A stretch of DNA of 9,387 bases from an uncultured Cloacibacillus sp. (GTDB lineage: Bacteria > Synergistota > Synergistia > Synergistales > Synergistaceae). Made by a program: the position numbers and the translations under genes. Positions 1 to 6,923 of this stretch are shown in pieces (position 1 is the first letter of the stretch; every line of letters begins with the position of its first letter). The stretch is taken from positions 1 through 9,387 of the forward strand of contig CAKSWL010000068.1 in NCBI GenBank assembly GCA_934511335.1, given 5' to 3'. The notes beneath the pieces were generated by a model. That model was not told where the DNA came from. It ran no database searches and worked only from the letters and a program-made list of their open reading frames with translations.

Positions 1-1936
1 GCTTGAGAATCTCCTTTGAGATGCGGATATCCGAGTGGTAGTCAGAGGAGGCCACCCAGAGGCGCAACACGTCGGCGCCGTACTCGTCAAGGATCTCCTG
101 GGCAAGGATCCCGTTGCCCAAGGATTTGGACATCTTCTGGCCGTCAGGCCCCATGATAAAACCATGCGTGAGGACGGTCCTGTAGGGAGCCGTGCCGCGC
201 GTCGCCACGCTGTTGAGCAGGGAGGTCTGGAACCAGCCGCGATGCTGGTCGCTTCCCTCGAGGTACATATCGGCGGGCCAGCTGAGATCTTCCCAGTTGT
301 CGAGTACCGCCGAATGGCTCGTGCCCGAGTCAAACCAGACATCCATGATATTTTCGTCTTTACGCAGGCGGCTGCCTCCGCACTTCGGGCAGACCGCGAG
401 GTCTCCGACCAGCTCCTCCGGCGTCATCGTCCACCAGCAGTTGCCGCCGTGTTCGCGGATTTTATCCGCCACGCGGCGCACGCGGTCTCCGGTAAGGATT
501 ACTGCGCCGCAGTCTTCGCAGTAGAAGGCGGGAATTGGCACGCCCCAAGTGCGCTGACGGCTGATGCACCAGTCGGAGCGGTCGCGCACCATGTTCGTGA
601 TACGGTCTTTGCCCCACTCGGGAATCCATTTCACCTCGTCTATACACTTGAGGGCTTCGTCGCGGAAATCAGAGACGGAGACGAACCACTGGTCTGTGGC
701 GCGGAAGATGACCGGCTTCTTACAGCGCCAGCAGTGAGGGTAAGAGTGAGTGATCTTTAGCCTGCCGAGCAAGCGCTTTGATTCGCCGAGCAGTTCAAAT
801 ACTTTTTTCTCGCCTTCCGCAAGCGACATACCGGCTAATATCGGCGTGTCCTGATAGTAATGCCCCGTTTCGTCGACGGGGTTGTAGATGTCGATGCCGT
901 AACGTACGCCCGTCTCATAGTCTTCGGTACCGTGGCCGGGCGCGGTATGGACGCACCCCGTGCCGGAATCGAGAGTAACATAGTCAGCGAGCACGAAGGG
1001 GGTGGCCCTGTCATAGAAGGGGTGCTGCGCAAGCGAGTTTTCAAGCTTCTCACCCTTGCAGGAGAGGATCGGCTCACCGAACTCAAACTGCGTCGCTCTC
1101 TCGACTTCCGCCTTGAGTCCCTGCGCGATGAGATATATTTTATCGCCGACCTGATAGAAGCCGTAGTCATAGCGCGGGTGCACCGCGACCGCCATCGAGG
1201 CGGGAAGCGTCCATGGGGTCGTCGTCCAGATTATGACGTCGACATCTTTGCCGGCCAGTTCGGGAAATACCTTCGCCGCATCGGTGTATTTGTAGGCGAC
1301 GAATATCGAGGGCGAACTCTCGTCCGCGTATTCGATCTCGGCGGCGGCGAGAGCCGTCTGGCAGTCGGTGCACCAGTAGATGGCCTTGCGTCCTTTGTAG
1401 ACCAGCCCCTTATCTACCATCTCGGCAAACCCTTCGATCTGGGTCGCCTCGTAGGCTGGCATCAGAGTCATATAGGGATGTTCCCAATCTCCGATGACGC
1501 CAAGACGCTTGAACTGCCCCGTCTGGATATCGGCAAATGAACGGGCGTAGGCGGCGCACTTCTCACGCAGTTCAACGGGGGCAATTTCGTCTTTGTTGAG
1601 GCTCTGCTCTTTGAGCACTTTGAGCTCGATGGGAAGTCCGTGAGTATCGTAGCCGGGCACGTAGGGAGCGAAGTAGCCTCGCTGCCATTTGTATTTAACG
1701 ACGAAGTCTTTCAGTATCTTGTTTGTCGCCGTGCCGATATGGATGCTGGCGTTCGCGTAGGGAGGGCCGTCGTGCAGGACGAAGGAGGGTTTGTCCTTTT
1801 TCTTTTTCTTGAGCTCGCCGTAAACGTCGATATCGTACCAGAACTTCAGGAATTCCGGCTCCCTCTGCGAAAGATTAGCGCGCATGGGAAAATCGGTCTT
1901 TGGAAGAAACAGGGTATCCTTATAATCGTTCGCCAT
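1..1936 (-). CDS. ileS: Isoleucyl-tRNA synthetase, N-terminal 645 residues (3' end outside window)
   Basis: Class I aminoacyl-tRNA synthetase that charges tRNA-Ile in the cytoplasm. The reading frame is open from the ATG at 1936 to the window edge, giving 645 of an expected 900-plus residues. The ATP-binding signature is HIGT (H66 to T69) inside a DGPPYANASIHIGT context. The editing (CP1) domain carries GTGCVHTAPGHG at about residues 325-336. A zinc-ribbon-like insert (YCEDCG ... CPKCGG) spans about 470-520, followed by DVWFDSG. KMSKS is at 601-605 (bases 122-136), the spacing expected from E. coli IleRS. The C-terminal anticodon-binding part and any terminal zinc finger are cut off. The start is supported by GGAGG seven bases upstream. 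The last His of the usual HIGH is Thr, which as I recall also occurs in some bacterial IleRS proteins. The gene is divergent from dgkA. The identity is very secure. Confidence 0.97.
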   Translation of the reverse strand, partial: MANDYKDTLFLPKTDFPMRANLSQREPEFLKFWYDIDVYGELKKKKKDKPSFVLHDGPPYANASIHIGTATNKILKDFVVKYKWQRGYFAPYVPGYDTHGLPIELKVLKEQSLNKDEIAPVELREKCAAYARSFADIQTGQFKRLGVIGDWEHPYMTLMPAYEATQIEGFAEMVDKGLVYKGRKAIYWCTDCQTALAAAEIEYADESSPSIFVAYKYTDAAKVFPELAGKDVDVIIWTTTPWTLPASMAVAVHPRYDYGFYQVGDKIYLIAQGLKAEVERATQFEFGEPILSCKGEKLENSLAQHPFYDRATPFVLADYVTLDSGTGCVHTAPGHGTEDYETGVRYGIDIYNPVDETGHYYQDTPILAGMSLAEGEKKVFELLGESKRLLGRLKITHSYPHCWRCKKPVIFRATDQWFVSVSDFRDEALKCIDEVKWIPEWGKDRITNMVRDRSDWCISRQRTWGVPIPAFYCEDCGAVILTGDRVRRVADKIREHGGNCWWTMTPEELVGDLAVCPKCGGSRLRKDENIMDVWFDSGTSHSAVLDNWEDLSWPADMYLEGSDQHRGWFQTSLLNSVATRGTAPYRTVLTHGFIMGPDGQKMSKSLGNGILAQEILDEYGADVLRLWVASSDYHSDIRISKEILK

Positions 1937-1961
1937 GAAATAACCTCCATATAAACTGAAC

Positions 1962-1981
1962 GGAATTCCGCGAAGAATTCC
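1962..1981. repeat. Inverted repeat in the ileS leader
   Basis: GGAATTC (1962-1968) and GAATTCC (1975-1981) form a perfect 7-bp inverted repeat around a 6-base loop, CGCGAA. It lies within the predicted ileS 5' untranslated region, upstream of the Shine-Dalgarno sequence. It could be a protein-binding site or an mRNA hairpin. No T-box features are visible. Its function is unknown. Confidence 0.4.
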
Positions 1982-1999
1982 ATAATGTACAACTTATGT

Positions 2000-2008
2000 A
2001 TTATAACA
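2000..2008 (-). promoter_or_regulatory. Putative extended -10 promoter of ileS
   Basis: On the minus strand this reads TGTTATAAT, an extended -10 element (TGn plus a perfect TATAAT). It would start transcription near 1993 and leave a leader of roughly 57 bases before the ileS ATG. The matching -35 position (about 2023-2028, TATACC) is poor, as is common for extended -10 promoters. Predicted by eye only. Confidence 0.5.
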
Positions 2009-2021
2009 GAAAAGCATGAAA

Positions 2022-2030
2022 TGGTATAAT
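2022..2030 (+). promoter_or_regulatory. Putative extended -10 promoter towards dgkA
   Basis: The plus strand reads TGGTATAAT, an extended -10 with perfect TATAAT, predicting a start near 2037 and a leader of about 147 bases before dgkA. The -35 position at 2002-2007 (TATAAC) is weak and overlaps the ileS -10, so the two promoters are back to back. A second TATAAT at 2141-2146, without a recognisable -35, could be an alternative proximal dgkA promoter. Confidence 0.45.
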
Positions 2031-2040
2031 GCGGGCGCGA

Positions 2041-2137
2041 CGGCGGACAGGCGGGCGGCCGTGTAGAATATCGCCCCTCATGCTTTACGCTGAGGAGACA
2101 GCCTGCCGGAAAAAGAATATCAAAGAGCGCCTCCTTA
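2041..2137 (+). promoter_or_regulatory. Foldable dgkA leader with three-way-junction potential; no known riboswitch class recognised
   Basis: If transcribed from the promoter at 2022-2030, this RNA can fold into a closing helix P1 (CAGGC 2048-2052 with GCCTG 2101-2105, extended by CGG 2041-2043 with CCG 2106-2108 across a bulge). P1 encloses two abutting hairpins: P2 (GGGCG 2053-2057 with CGCCC 2072-2076) and P3 (CTCA 2077-2080 with TGAG 2091-2094, plus an inner GC/GC pair). An alternative 7-bp helix, TGAGGAG 2091-2097 with CTCCTTA 2131-2137 (one G-U pair), would break P3. I do not recognise a described riboswitch, and the helices are short enough that chance is possible in GC-rich sequence. 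Confidence 0.3.
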
Positions 2138-2183
2138 ATATATAATTATGTACAAATCAAAATCCTGGATTGGGTGACTTATC

Positions 2184-2540
2184 GTGGAACAGTGGAAAAA
2201 TAAAGGACTTTTTGCAAAAACTCTCTATTCGCTGAACGGCCTCCGCACCGCCTTCATGACGGAGAAGGCCATACGCCACGAGATTTTAGGCATGGCCGCC
2301 GCCGTCGCCCTCGCGCTTTTCATGAAACGCGGCTGGGAAGATATATTCTGTGTCTTCATCGCCGCGCTCATCCCCATGACGGTCGAATTGATAAATACGG
2401 CGGTCGAAAGAATCATCGACACGCACTTCGGCCCCGCCTTTAGAGAAGAGGTGCGCATCCAGAAGGATACTCTTTCGGCCGCCGTATTTTTGAGCCTCAT
2501 TATCGGTTACGGTATTTGTATAAAAATCATCTTCTTTTAG
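2184..2540 (+). CDS. dgkA: Diacylglycerol kinase, DgkA (prokaryotic integral membrane) family
   Basis: Small inner-membrane enzyme that phosphorylates diacylglycerol to phosphatidic acid with ATP, recycling lipid by-products. The product is 118 residues, close to the usual 120 or so. Family signatures include the amphipathic N-terminus with NGLRTAF, the metal/ATP-binding E33 in AIRHEI, the hallmark ELINTAVERIID block (E68, N71, E75) and KD at 94-95 in QKDTLSAAVF. Hydrophobic segments lie at about 35-47, 53-70 and 96-118. The start is GTG; GGGTGA (2172-2177) serves as ribosome-binding site and also contains an in-frame stop, so no start lies further upstream. The homologous undecaprenol kinase (DgkA of Gram-positives) has the same fold, so lipid specificity is inferred. 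The gene ends only 5 bases from the converging S55-like gene, with no terminator visible between them. Confidence 0.93.
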   Translation: MEQWKNKGLFAKTLYSLNGLRTAFMTEKAIRHEILGMAAAVALALFMKRGWEDIFCVFIAALIPMTVELINTAVERIIDTHFGPAFREEVRIQKDTLSAAVFLSLIIGYGICIKIIFF

Positions 2541-2545
2541 CCTGA

Positions 2546-4672
2546 TCAGCGGCGGTGGTTGGGCGTCAGGAGCGAAAAGCTTTCTTCGTCGCCCTCTCCG
2601 CCGCCGTCGTCCGGCGGCAGTTCATCTTCATCTTCGCCGTCAGCCGTGTTTTCCTCAGATTTTGCGGCGATGATTTCCGCCAACTCGTCGTCGCTTATCA
2701 TATCCAGCGGCAGGCCGCTCTTGATTTTGATGAATTTGCGCAGCACGCCCTCGATGTAGTAGTTGGTGTCGGTGATCACCATCGCGCCCTCTTTTACGCG
2801 CTCTTCTCTGATTTCACTTACGAGGCGGTCTTCAAGAAGATCTCCGGGGGTAAACGATCCCTTATCTCCCTTTTTCGGAGGCTGCGGGCCGCGCCCGGGT
2901 TTCGGCTTTTTCTCCCCCGCCTTATCTCCCTTCAGCCCCGGGGTTTCGGCGGTTTTTTCCTTGTCTTTATCTGGCGTCGGCTTGCCCTTTTTCTTTTCGG
3001 GCCCGTCCTTTTCAGGGCCGCTGATCTCCACGATTATCTGATTGTTGGTCTCTTTAGCCCTCAGTTCGCTCATCAATTCACCGAAGGTGGCCACCGCGCG
3101 CGTCCCCGTCAGCAGCGCTTCCTGAGCGGGCTCTTCGATGCCGCCGCCGCGCGCCGTTATCTCGCAGAAGGAGACCGCGTTTTCGGGAACGGTAAGCTCA
3201 AAGCTCTTAATCACCGGCGCCTTGCGCCATGGACGGAAGGTTATGTCTACTTTGACCTTGTCTCCCGGCTTGTAGAAATCTTTTTCGTCAGCGATCTCGA
3301 TCTTGTCGATGAAGACGACCCTAGGGGTCTTCGTGATCTCAACGTCAACCTGCACACCGTAGGGGCTGATCTCTCGGAAAGGGTTCAGCGACATGGCCTT
3401 GCCCATCGCCTCGATCTCTTTTTGCAGCGATTTTACAACGTCTTTATCAGAATAGAAGATGTTGCGGCGCACCCAGGCCGGCGAGAGGTTGCCGCCGGAG
3501 ACGGAGTAAGAGAGAAGAGCCGTGCCCGAACCGCGCTGGGCCCAAAGGCTGTCGATGATCCCGAGGACTCCGGTCGTGCCGATCTCCGGTCCGATGTACT
3601 GGTCAGCGATCGTCTGGAAGCGTTTTGTCTGGCTCTCTTTGGTCTCGATATTGCGGAAGTTTACCGTATAGCTTGAGGCGGCGGCCAGCTGTCCTAGGCG
3701 GCCGCCGATCGCCTCCGGCCGGTCCTGCGTCACAAGCCCCGTGATCTTGCCCAGATAGCCGAGTTTGAAGGAGCTCTCCCTGCTGGGGATTATTTTTAGG
3801 ATACCGGCATCCATCATCGCGTAAGACACGCTGCCGCGGTTGAACATTGGATGCGCAAAGGCGACGAAGCGCCCGTCTTTCGAGGTGGCGGTCAGCGTGC
3901 CGATACCGCCCGCTACAAAATCTCCCCAGGCAAGCGCCGCGCCCATCGCCGCGCCAGGCTTGGGTTCCCATTTAAGGTCCACGGGGTCGGCGCCGCCGGC
4001 GGACGAGCCGAGCGGGAGAACGCGCAGGCCGAGTTTATTTTCCAGGCGTTTCGCGTAACGGTCGCTGATCCCGTCCACCGTCAGCGGCATCATTTTTTTC
4101 TCCAGCTTCTCGCCTGAAACTATCTCAGTGCTGTCGTCCGAAAGCGGCTCTGCGCCGCCGGAGGCGATTTGGCCGCCTGGTGCTGGCTCTTTTTTGTCCG
4201 CGCTTGCGGGATGTTCATCAGCAACTTTCGGAATCTCAAACCAGGGCAGTTTTTCTGGCCAATCCATAGCCTTTGCCATCTCTTCGATCGGGGTGACAAG
4301 GCCAAGGTTGTTATCGGCGAAGGACCATCCGTAGCCGATCGCCCCGATGAGCCTGCCGCCGACATAGACGGGAGAGCCGCTCATGCCCGAGGCGATGCCG
4401 CCGTTTTCCCGCACGTATTTATCTTCGACCCGGATGAGGATAAGGTTTTTCGGAGGCGTCTTTTTAGGCAAAATCCCCAGCACCGTGACCTTGAAGGAGG
4501 TTATTTTCGTGCCGGAGAGAACTGTTCTGGCGTAGCCCTCCATGCCGGGCTTTATCTCCGCAAGCGGCAGCACCGGGTCGCTCGGCACAAATTTATAGCC
4601 CGCCTTTGCCGCCCCCGTACAAAGAAGGGCTGCGGCAGCCGCCAACATTATGATAGTTGTGATTTTTCTCAT
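2546..4672 (-). CDS. Secreted SpoIVB-like peptidase S55 domain protein
   Basis: A 708-residue exported protein. The start chosen is the ATG at 4672, with GGAGG five bases upstream. An in-frame GTG at 4684 is less likely because the ribosome-binding site would lie inside the coding sequence. The N-terminus is a signal peptide (MRK, hydrophobic core, AKA/G cleavage near residue 24). Residues 35-130 hold the PGMEGYARTV and SGMSGSPVYVGG motifs; the latter (Ser98/Ser100) matches the nucleophile region of SpoIVB. Residues 255-290 hold GGIGTLT followed by VAFAHPMFNRG (His274), resembling the SpoIVB catalytic-His region. A beta-rich segment follows (about 445-550), then a Lys/Pro/Gly-rich linker (about 553-605) and an acidic tail (about 671-697). 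Related proteins occur in non-sporulating diderms, so a sporulation role is unlikely; a periplasmic protease or scaffold is inferred. It is the second gene of an operon, 17 bases after prfB. Confidence 0.8.
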   Translation of the reverse strand: MRKITTIIMLAAAAALLCTGAAKAGYKFVPSDPVLPLAEIKPGMEGYARTVLSGTKITSFKVTVLGILPKKTPPKNLILIRVEDKYVRENGGIASGMSGSPVYVGGRLIGAIGYGWSFADNNLGLVTPIEEMAKAMDWPEKLPWFEIPKVADEHPASADKKEPAPGGQIASGGAEPLSDDSTEIVSGEKLEKKMMPLTVDGISDRYAKRLENKLGLRVLPLGSSAGGADPVDLKWEPKPGAAMGAALAWGDFVAGGIGTLTATSKDGRFVAFAHPMFNRGSVSYAMMDAGILKIIPSRESSFKLGYLGKITGLVTQDRPEAIGGRLGQLAAASSYTVNFRNIETKESQTKRFQTIADQYIGPEIGTTGVLGIIDSLWAQRGSGTALLSYSVSGGNLSPAWVRRNIFYSDKDVVKSLQKEIEAMGKAMSLNPFREISPYGVQVDVEITKTPRVVFIDKIEIADEKDFYKPGDKVKVDITFRPWRKAPVIKSFELTVPENAVSFCEITARGGGIEEPAQEALLTGTRAVATFGELMSELRAKETNNQIIVEISGPEKDGPEKKKGKPTPDKDKEKTAETPGLKGDKAGEKKPKPGRGPQPPKKGDKGSFTPGDLLEDRLVSEIREERVKEGAMVITDTNYYIEGVLRKFIKIKSGLPLDMISDDELAEIIAAKSEENTADGEDEDELPPDDGGGEGDEESFSLLTPNHRR

Positions 4673-4689
4673 TTTGTCCTCCACTGACG

Positions 4690-5794
4690 CTATTTTTCGT
4701 TTTTGAGGAATCTCAGATAGGACATGATCAGCTCGTCGATCGCGCCGTCAAGCACCGCCTCCACGTTTCCGATTTCGCAGCCCGAGCGGTGGTCCTTTAC
4801 GAGCTGAAAGGGCTGGAGCGTGTAGGAACGTATTTGGCTGCCCCACGCGATGCTCCGTTTTTCTCCCTGGATGCTGTCAAGCTGTTCCTGACGCTCGCGC
4901 AGCGTCCGTTCGAATAACTTTGAACGGAGCACCTGCATCGCCGTCGCCCGGTTCATGTGCTGGGAGCGTTCGGTCTGACAGCTGACGATGATGCCGGAGG
5001 GGATGTGCGTTATGCGCACGGCGGAGTCGGTCATATTGACATACTGGCCGCCCGCACCGCTTGAACGGAAGGTGTCCATCTTCAAGTCTTCAGGTCGTAT
5101 CTCGTTCTCGACGCTCTCCGGCAGCACCGGCATTACCTCGACAGAGGCAAAGCTGGTGTGACGGCGCTTTGCCGAATCGAAAGGGGAAATGCGCACGAGC
5201 CGGTGAACGCCCTGTTCTCCTTTGAGGTAGCCGTAGGCGTAATCTCCCGATACGGAGAACGTCACGCTCTTTATTCCCGCCTCCTGATCCGGCAGCTCGT
5301 CTATCAGCTTCACCATGTAGTGGTGGTCCTCAGCCCAGCGCATATACATGCGGTAGAGCATCTGCGCCCAATCCTGCGAATCAAGGCCGCCGGCTCCGGC
5401 GTGTACGGTCATGATCGCGTCGCTGGCGTCATAATCGCCGTCGAGAAGGATCAGTATCTGGTAGTCTTCAATGACCTTTGTCAGCTTCGCGGCGCGGGAG
5501 TAAAATTCTCTTTCCAGCTCCGCGTCCCCCGCCTCCGCCAGGATTTCGGCGAGCGCCTCGATCTCCGCAAGCTCGCCTTCCATCTCCGCGGCCTTGTCGA
5601 GCCGCGCCTGGCAGCGCGAAAACTCGCGGGAGACCTCCTGCGCTTCCGGCGAGCCCCAGAAGTTTTCTTTTTCCGTCGTATTGTGCAGCTCTTTTAATTT
5701 TGCCTCGATGGAAGGCAGGTCAAAGACTTTCACGCAGCTCATCAAACGATGAACGCAGGTCCGTCATGACGGTCGATATGGGAAGTACTACCAT
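4690..5794 (-). CDS. prfB: Peptide chain release factor 2, with programmed +1 frameshift
   Basis: Class I release factor that recognises UGA and UAA and triggers peptidyl-tRNA hydrolysis on the ribosome. Translation begins at the ATG at 5794, preceded by AGGAGGGG with 8 bases spacing. It runs 24 codons to an in-frame TGA (5722-5720) at the CTT-TGA-C slippery site. A +1 shift then continues as LDLPSIEAKL to the TAG at 4692-4690, giving 367 residues, the normal RF2 length. The stop-codon-reading tripeptide SPF is at about 203-205 and the catalytic GGQ at about 248-250, both nearly at their E. coli positions. SPF rather than PxT distinguishes RF2 from RF1. Reading only the downstream frame from 5745 would lose the first 24 residues and lacks a ribosome-binding site. 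The gene ends in TAG, which RF2 does not read. It is first in an operon with the S55-like gene and divergent from birA. Confidence 0.95.
5719..5734 (-). promoter_or_regulatory. prfB programmed +1 frameshift site
   Basis: The minus strand reads AGT-CTT-TGA-C with the slippery CTTTGAC at 5725-5719; the TGA is codon 25 of prfB. Low RF2 slows termination at this UGA and lets the CUU-decoding tRNA slip forward, so RF2 regulates itself (established for E. coli and most bacteria). Typical sites carry an AGGGGG-like internal Shine-Dalgarno just upstream. Here the equivalent bases read CGTGAA (5734-5729), with only GTGA able to pair with the extended anti-SD. Confidence 0.93.
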
Positions 5795-5828
5795 CAATAA
5801 CCCCTCCTGGAAATACGAATCAGCTTTT

Positions 5829-5834
5829 ATTATA
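5829..5834 (-). promoter_or_regulatory. Putative -10 box of the prfB operon
   Basis: A perfect TATAAT on the minus strand, about 35 bases upstream of the prfB ATG, predicts a leader of roughly 28 bases. The -35 position (about 5852-5857, ATACGA) is weak and overlaps the birA -10. Confidence 0.5.
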
Positions 5835-5856
5835 ACCGCAAAAGAACAAAATCGTA

Positions 5857-5862
5857 TATAAT
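5857..5862 (+). promoter_or_regulatory. Putative -10 box of the birA-selD operon
   Basis: TATAAT on the plus strand, 31 bases before the birA ATG. The -35 position (5834-5839) is poor and touches the prfB -10. I see no BioO-like palindrome (TTGTAAACC/GGTTTACAA type) here, so biotin-dependent autoregulation at this site is not supported by sequence. Confidence 0.5.
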
Positions 5863-5893
5863 TTTACCGAACTCGAACGGGGGAAGTGACAAA

Positions 5894-6904
5894 ATGACAA
5901 AACCAAATGAAGAGGCGAACAGCCGCGCAAGGGTCTTTGAAATACTGATGGGAACCCCCGGAGAGATCGTCTCCAGCTCGCAGCTTACGCAAAGGCTATC
6001 CTTATCGCGCCAGGCGGTCTTTAAGGCGGTCTGCGCCCTCAAGGACGAGGGCGTCCCTATTGGATCGATACCGCAGAAGGGTTACCGGCTGGAGGCGCTC
6101 GACGGGCTCCAGCGGCTAAGCCCGACGATGATAGAATTTTTCTTGAAGGCCAATCCCCTCTTTACCAAATGCCTCTATATGAAGGAGACGGATTCGACCC
6201 AGAAGGTGATAAAAAAACTCGCCCTCCAGGAGGCCGAAGCCGGCGTCGTGGCGCTGACGGAGCGCCAGAGCGAGGGACGCGGCCGGCGCGGAAGGAGCTG
6301 GCAGAGCCCTGGAGAGAAAAACCTGATGTTCTCTATGCTTCTGCGTCCGGCATTGAAACCAGGTGAAGTGCAGCTGCTTAATCTCGCCGCCGGACTGGCC
6401 GTCAAGGAAACGCTTACGAGACTTTGCGGCATCCCCGCGGAGCTCAAATGGCCGAACGACATCCTCTGTCGCGGCAAAAAGCTCTGCGGCATCTTAAGCG
6501 AGGCTTCCGGCGAACCGGATCGCATATATTACGCGGTCACCGGCATCGGCATCAACATCAATATGGATGCCGCGGACATTCCCGGTGAGATATCCGGCGT
6601 CGCCACCTCCGTATACATCGAAAGCGGCAGACAATTTGCGCGATGGAGGCTTTTGATCGCCTTTCTGGAACGCTTCGCCACGCTTATGGGGCTTTTGACC
6701 GCCAAAGACGGCGCGGCAAGATTACTCGCGCTCTACAGAACGGCCTGTGATACAATCGGAAAAGAGATCCGCGTGCTGCAGGACGAAGAAAGCATCAACG
6801 GCCGGGCGACCGACGTCACACAGGAGGGAGCGCTCGTCGTATTGACCGCCGGCGGAGAGAAAGTATTTGCCGCCGCAGATGTCCATCATCTGCGGATGGC
6901 ATAG
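5894..6904 (+). CDS. birA: Bifunctional biotin-[acetyl-CoA-carboxylase] ligase / biotin repressor BirA
   Basis: Cytoplasmic enzyme that makes biotinyl-5'-AMP from biotin and ATP and attaches biotin to carrier proteins. The product is 336 residues. An N-terminal winged helix (about 8-67: SSSQLTQRLSLSRQAVFKAV, then GYRL) indicates a group II, DNA-binding BirA. The catalytic domain has DST (100-102), the biotinyl-AMP loop GRGRRG (128-133, compare 115-120 in E. coli), KWPND (185-189, with the catalytic Lys), KLCGILSE and GIGINI (217-222). A C-terminal SH3-like domain covers about 290-334. The ATG is preceded by GGGGGAAG at good spacing. It is first in a two-gene operon, with selD starting 19 bases after its stop. 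The winged helix implies repression of biotin genes elsewhere, as no biotin genes are in the window. Confidence 0.95.
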   Translation: MTKPNEEANSRARVFEILMGTPGEIVSSSQLTQRLSLSRQAVFKAVCALKDEGVPIGSIPQKGYRLEALDGLQRLSPTMIEFFLKANPLFTKCLYMKETDSTQKVIKKLALQEAEAGVVALTERQSEGRGRRGRSWQSPGEKNLMFSMLLRPALKPGEVQLLNLAAGLAVKETLTRLCGIPAELKWPNDILCRGKKLCGILSEASGEPDRIYYAVTGIGININMDAADIPGEISGVATSVYIESGRQFARWRLLIAFLERFATLMGLLTAKDGAARLLALYRTACDTIGKEIRVLQDEESINGRATDVTQEGALVVLTAGGEKVFAAADVHHLRMA

Positions 6905-6923
6905 ACATAGGGAGTGAAGACGG

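Noticed and set aside
35..1954. Several plus-strand open frames opposite ileS
   Set aside because: IleRS motifs and continuous homology cover the minus strand throughout, and the plus frames have no recognisable domains or ribosome-binding sites.
1937..2010. T-box riboswitch upstream of ileS
   Set aside because: The predicted leader is only about 57 bases, far too short for a T-box, and lacks its conserved antiterminator sequence.
2555..3676. Long plus-strand open frame (373 codons) opposite the S55-like gene
   Set aside because: It is antisense to a gene with a clear signal peptide, motifs and ribosome-binding site. Its translation resembles no protein family and reflects GC-rich codon bias read backwards.
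4673..4684. GTG at 4684 as start of the S55-like gene
   Set aside because: It would put the GGAGG ribosome-binding site of the ATG at 4672 inside the coding region and add four charged or polar residues before the signal peptide.
4690..5745. RF2 starting at the TTG at 5745 in the main frame
   Set aside because: There is no ribosome-binding site there. The AGGAGG-preceded ATG at 5794 and the CTTTGAC site give a full-length RF2.
5795..5893. BirA operator (biotin box) controlling birA-selD
   Set aside because: No long interrupted palindrome of the TTGTAAACC/GGTTTACAA type is visible; only promoter-like A/T boxes are present.
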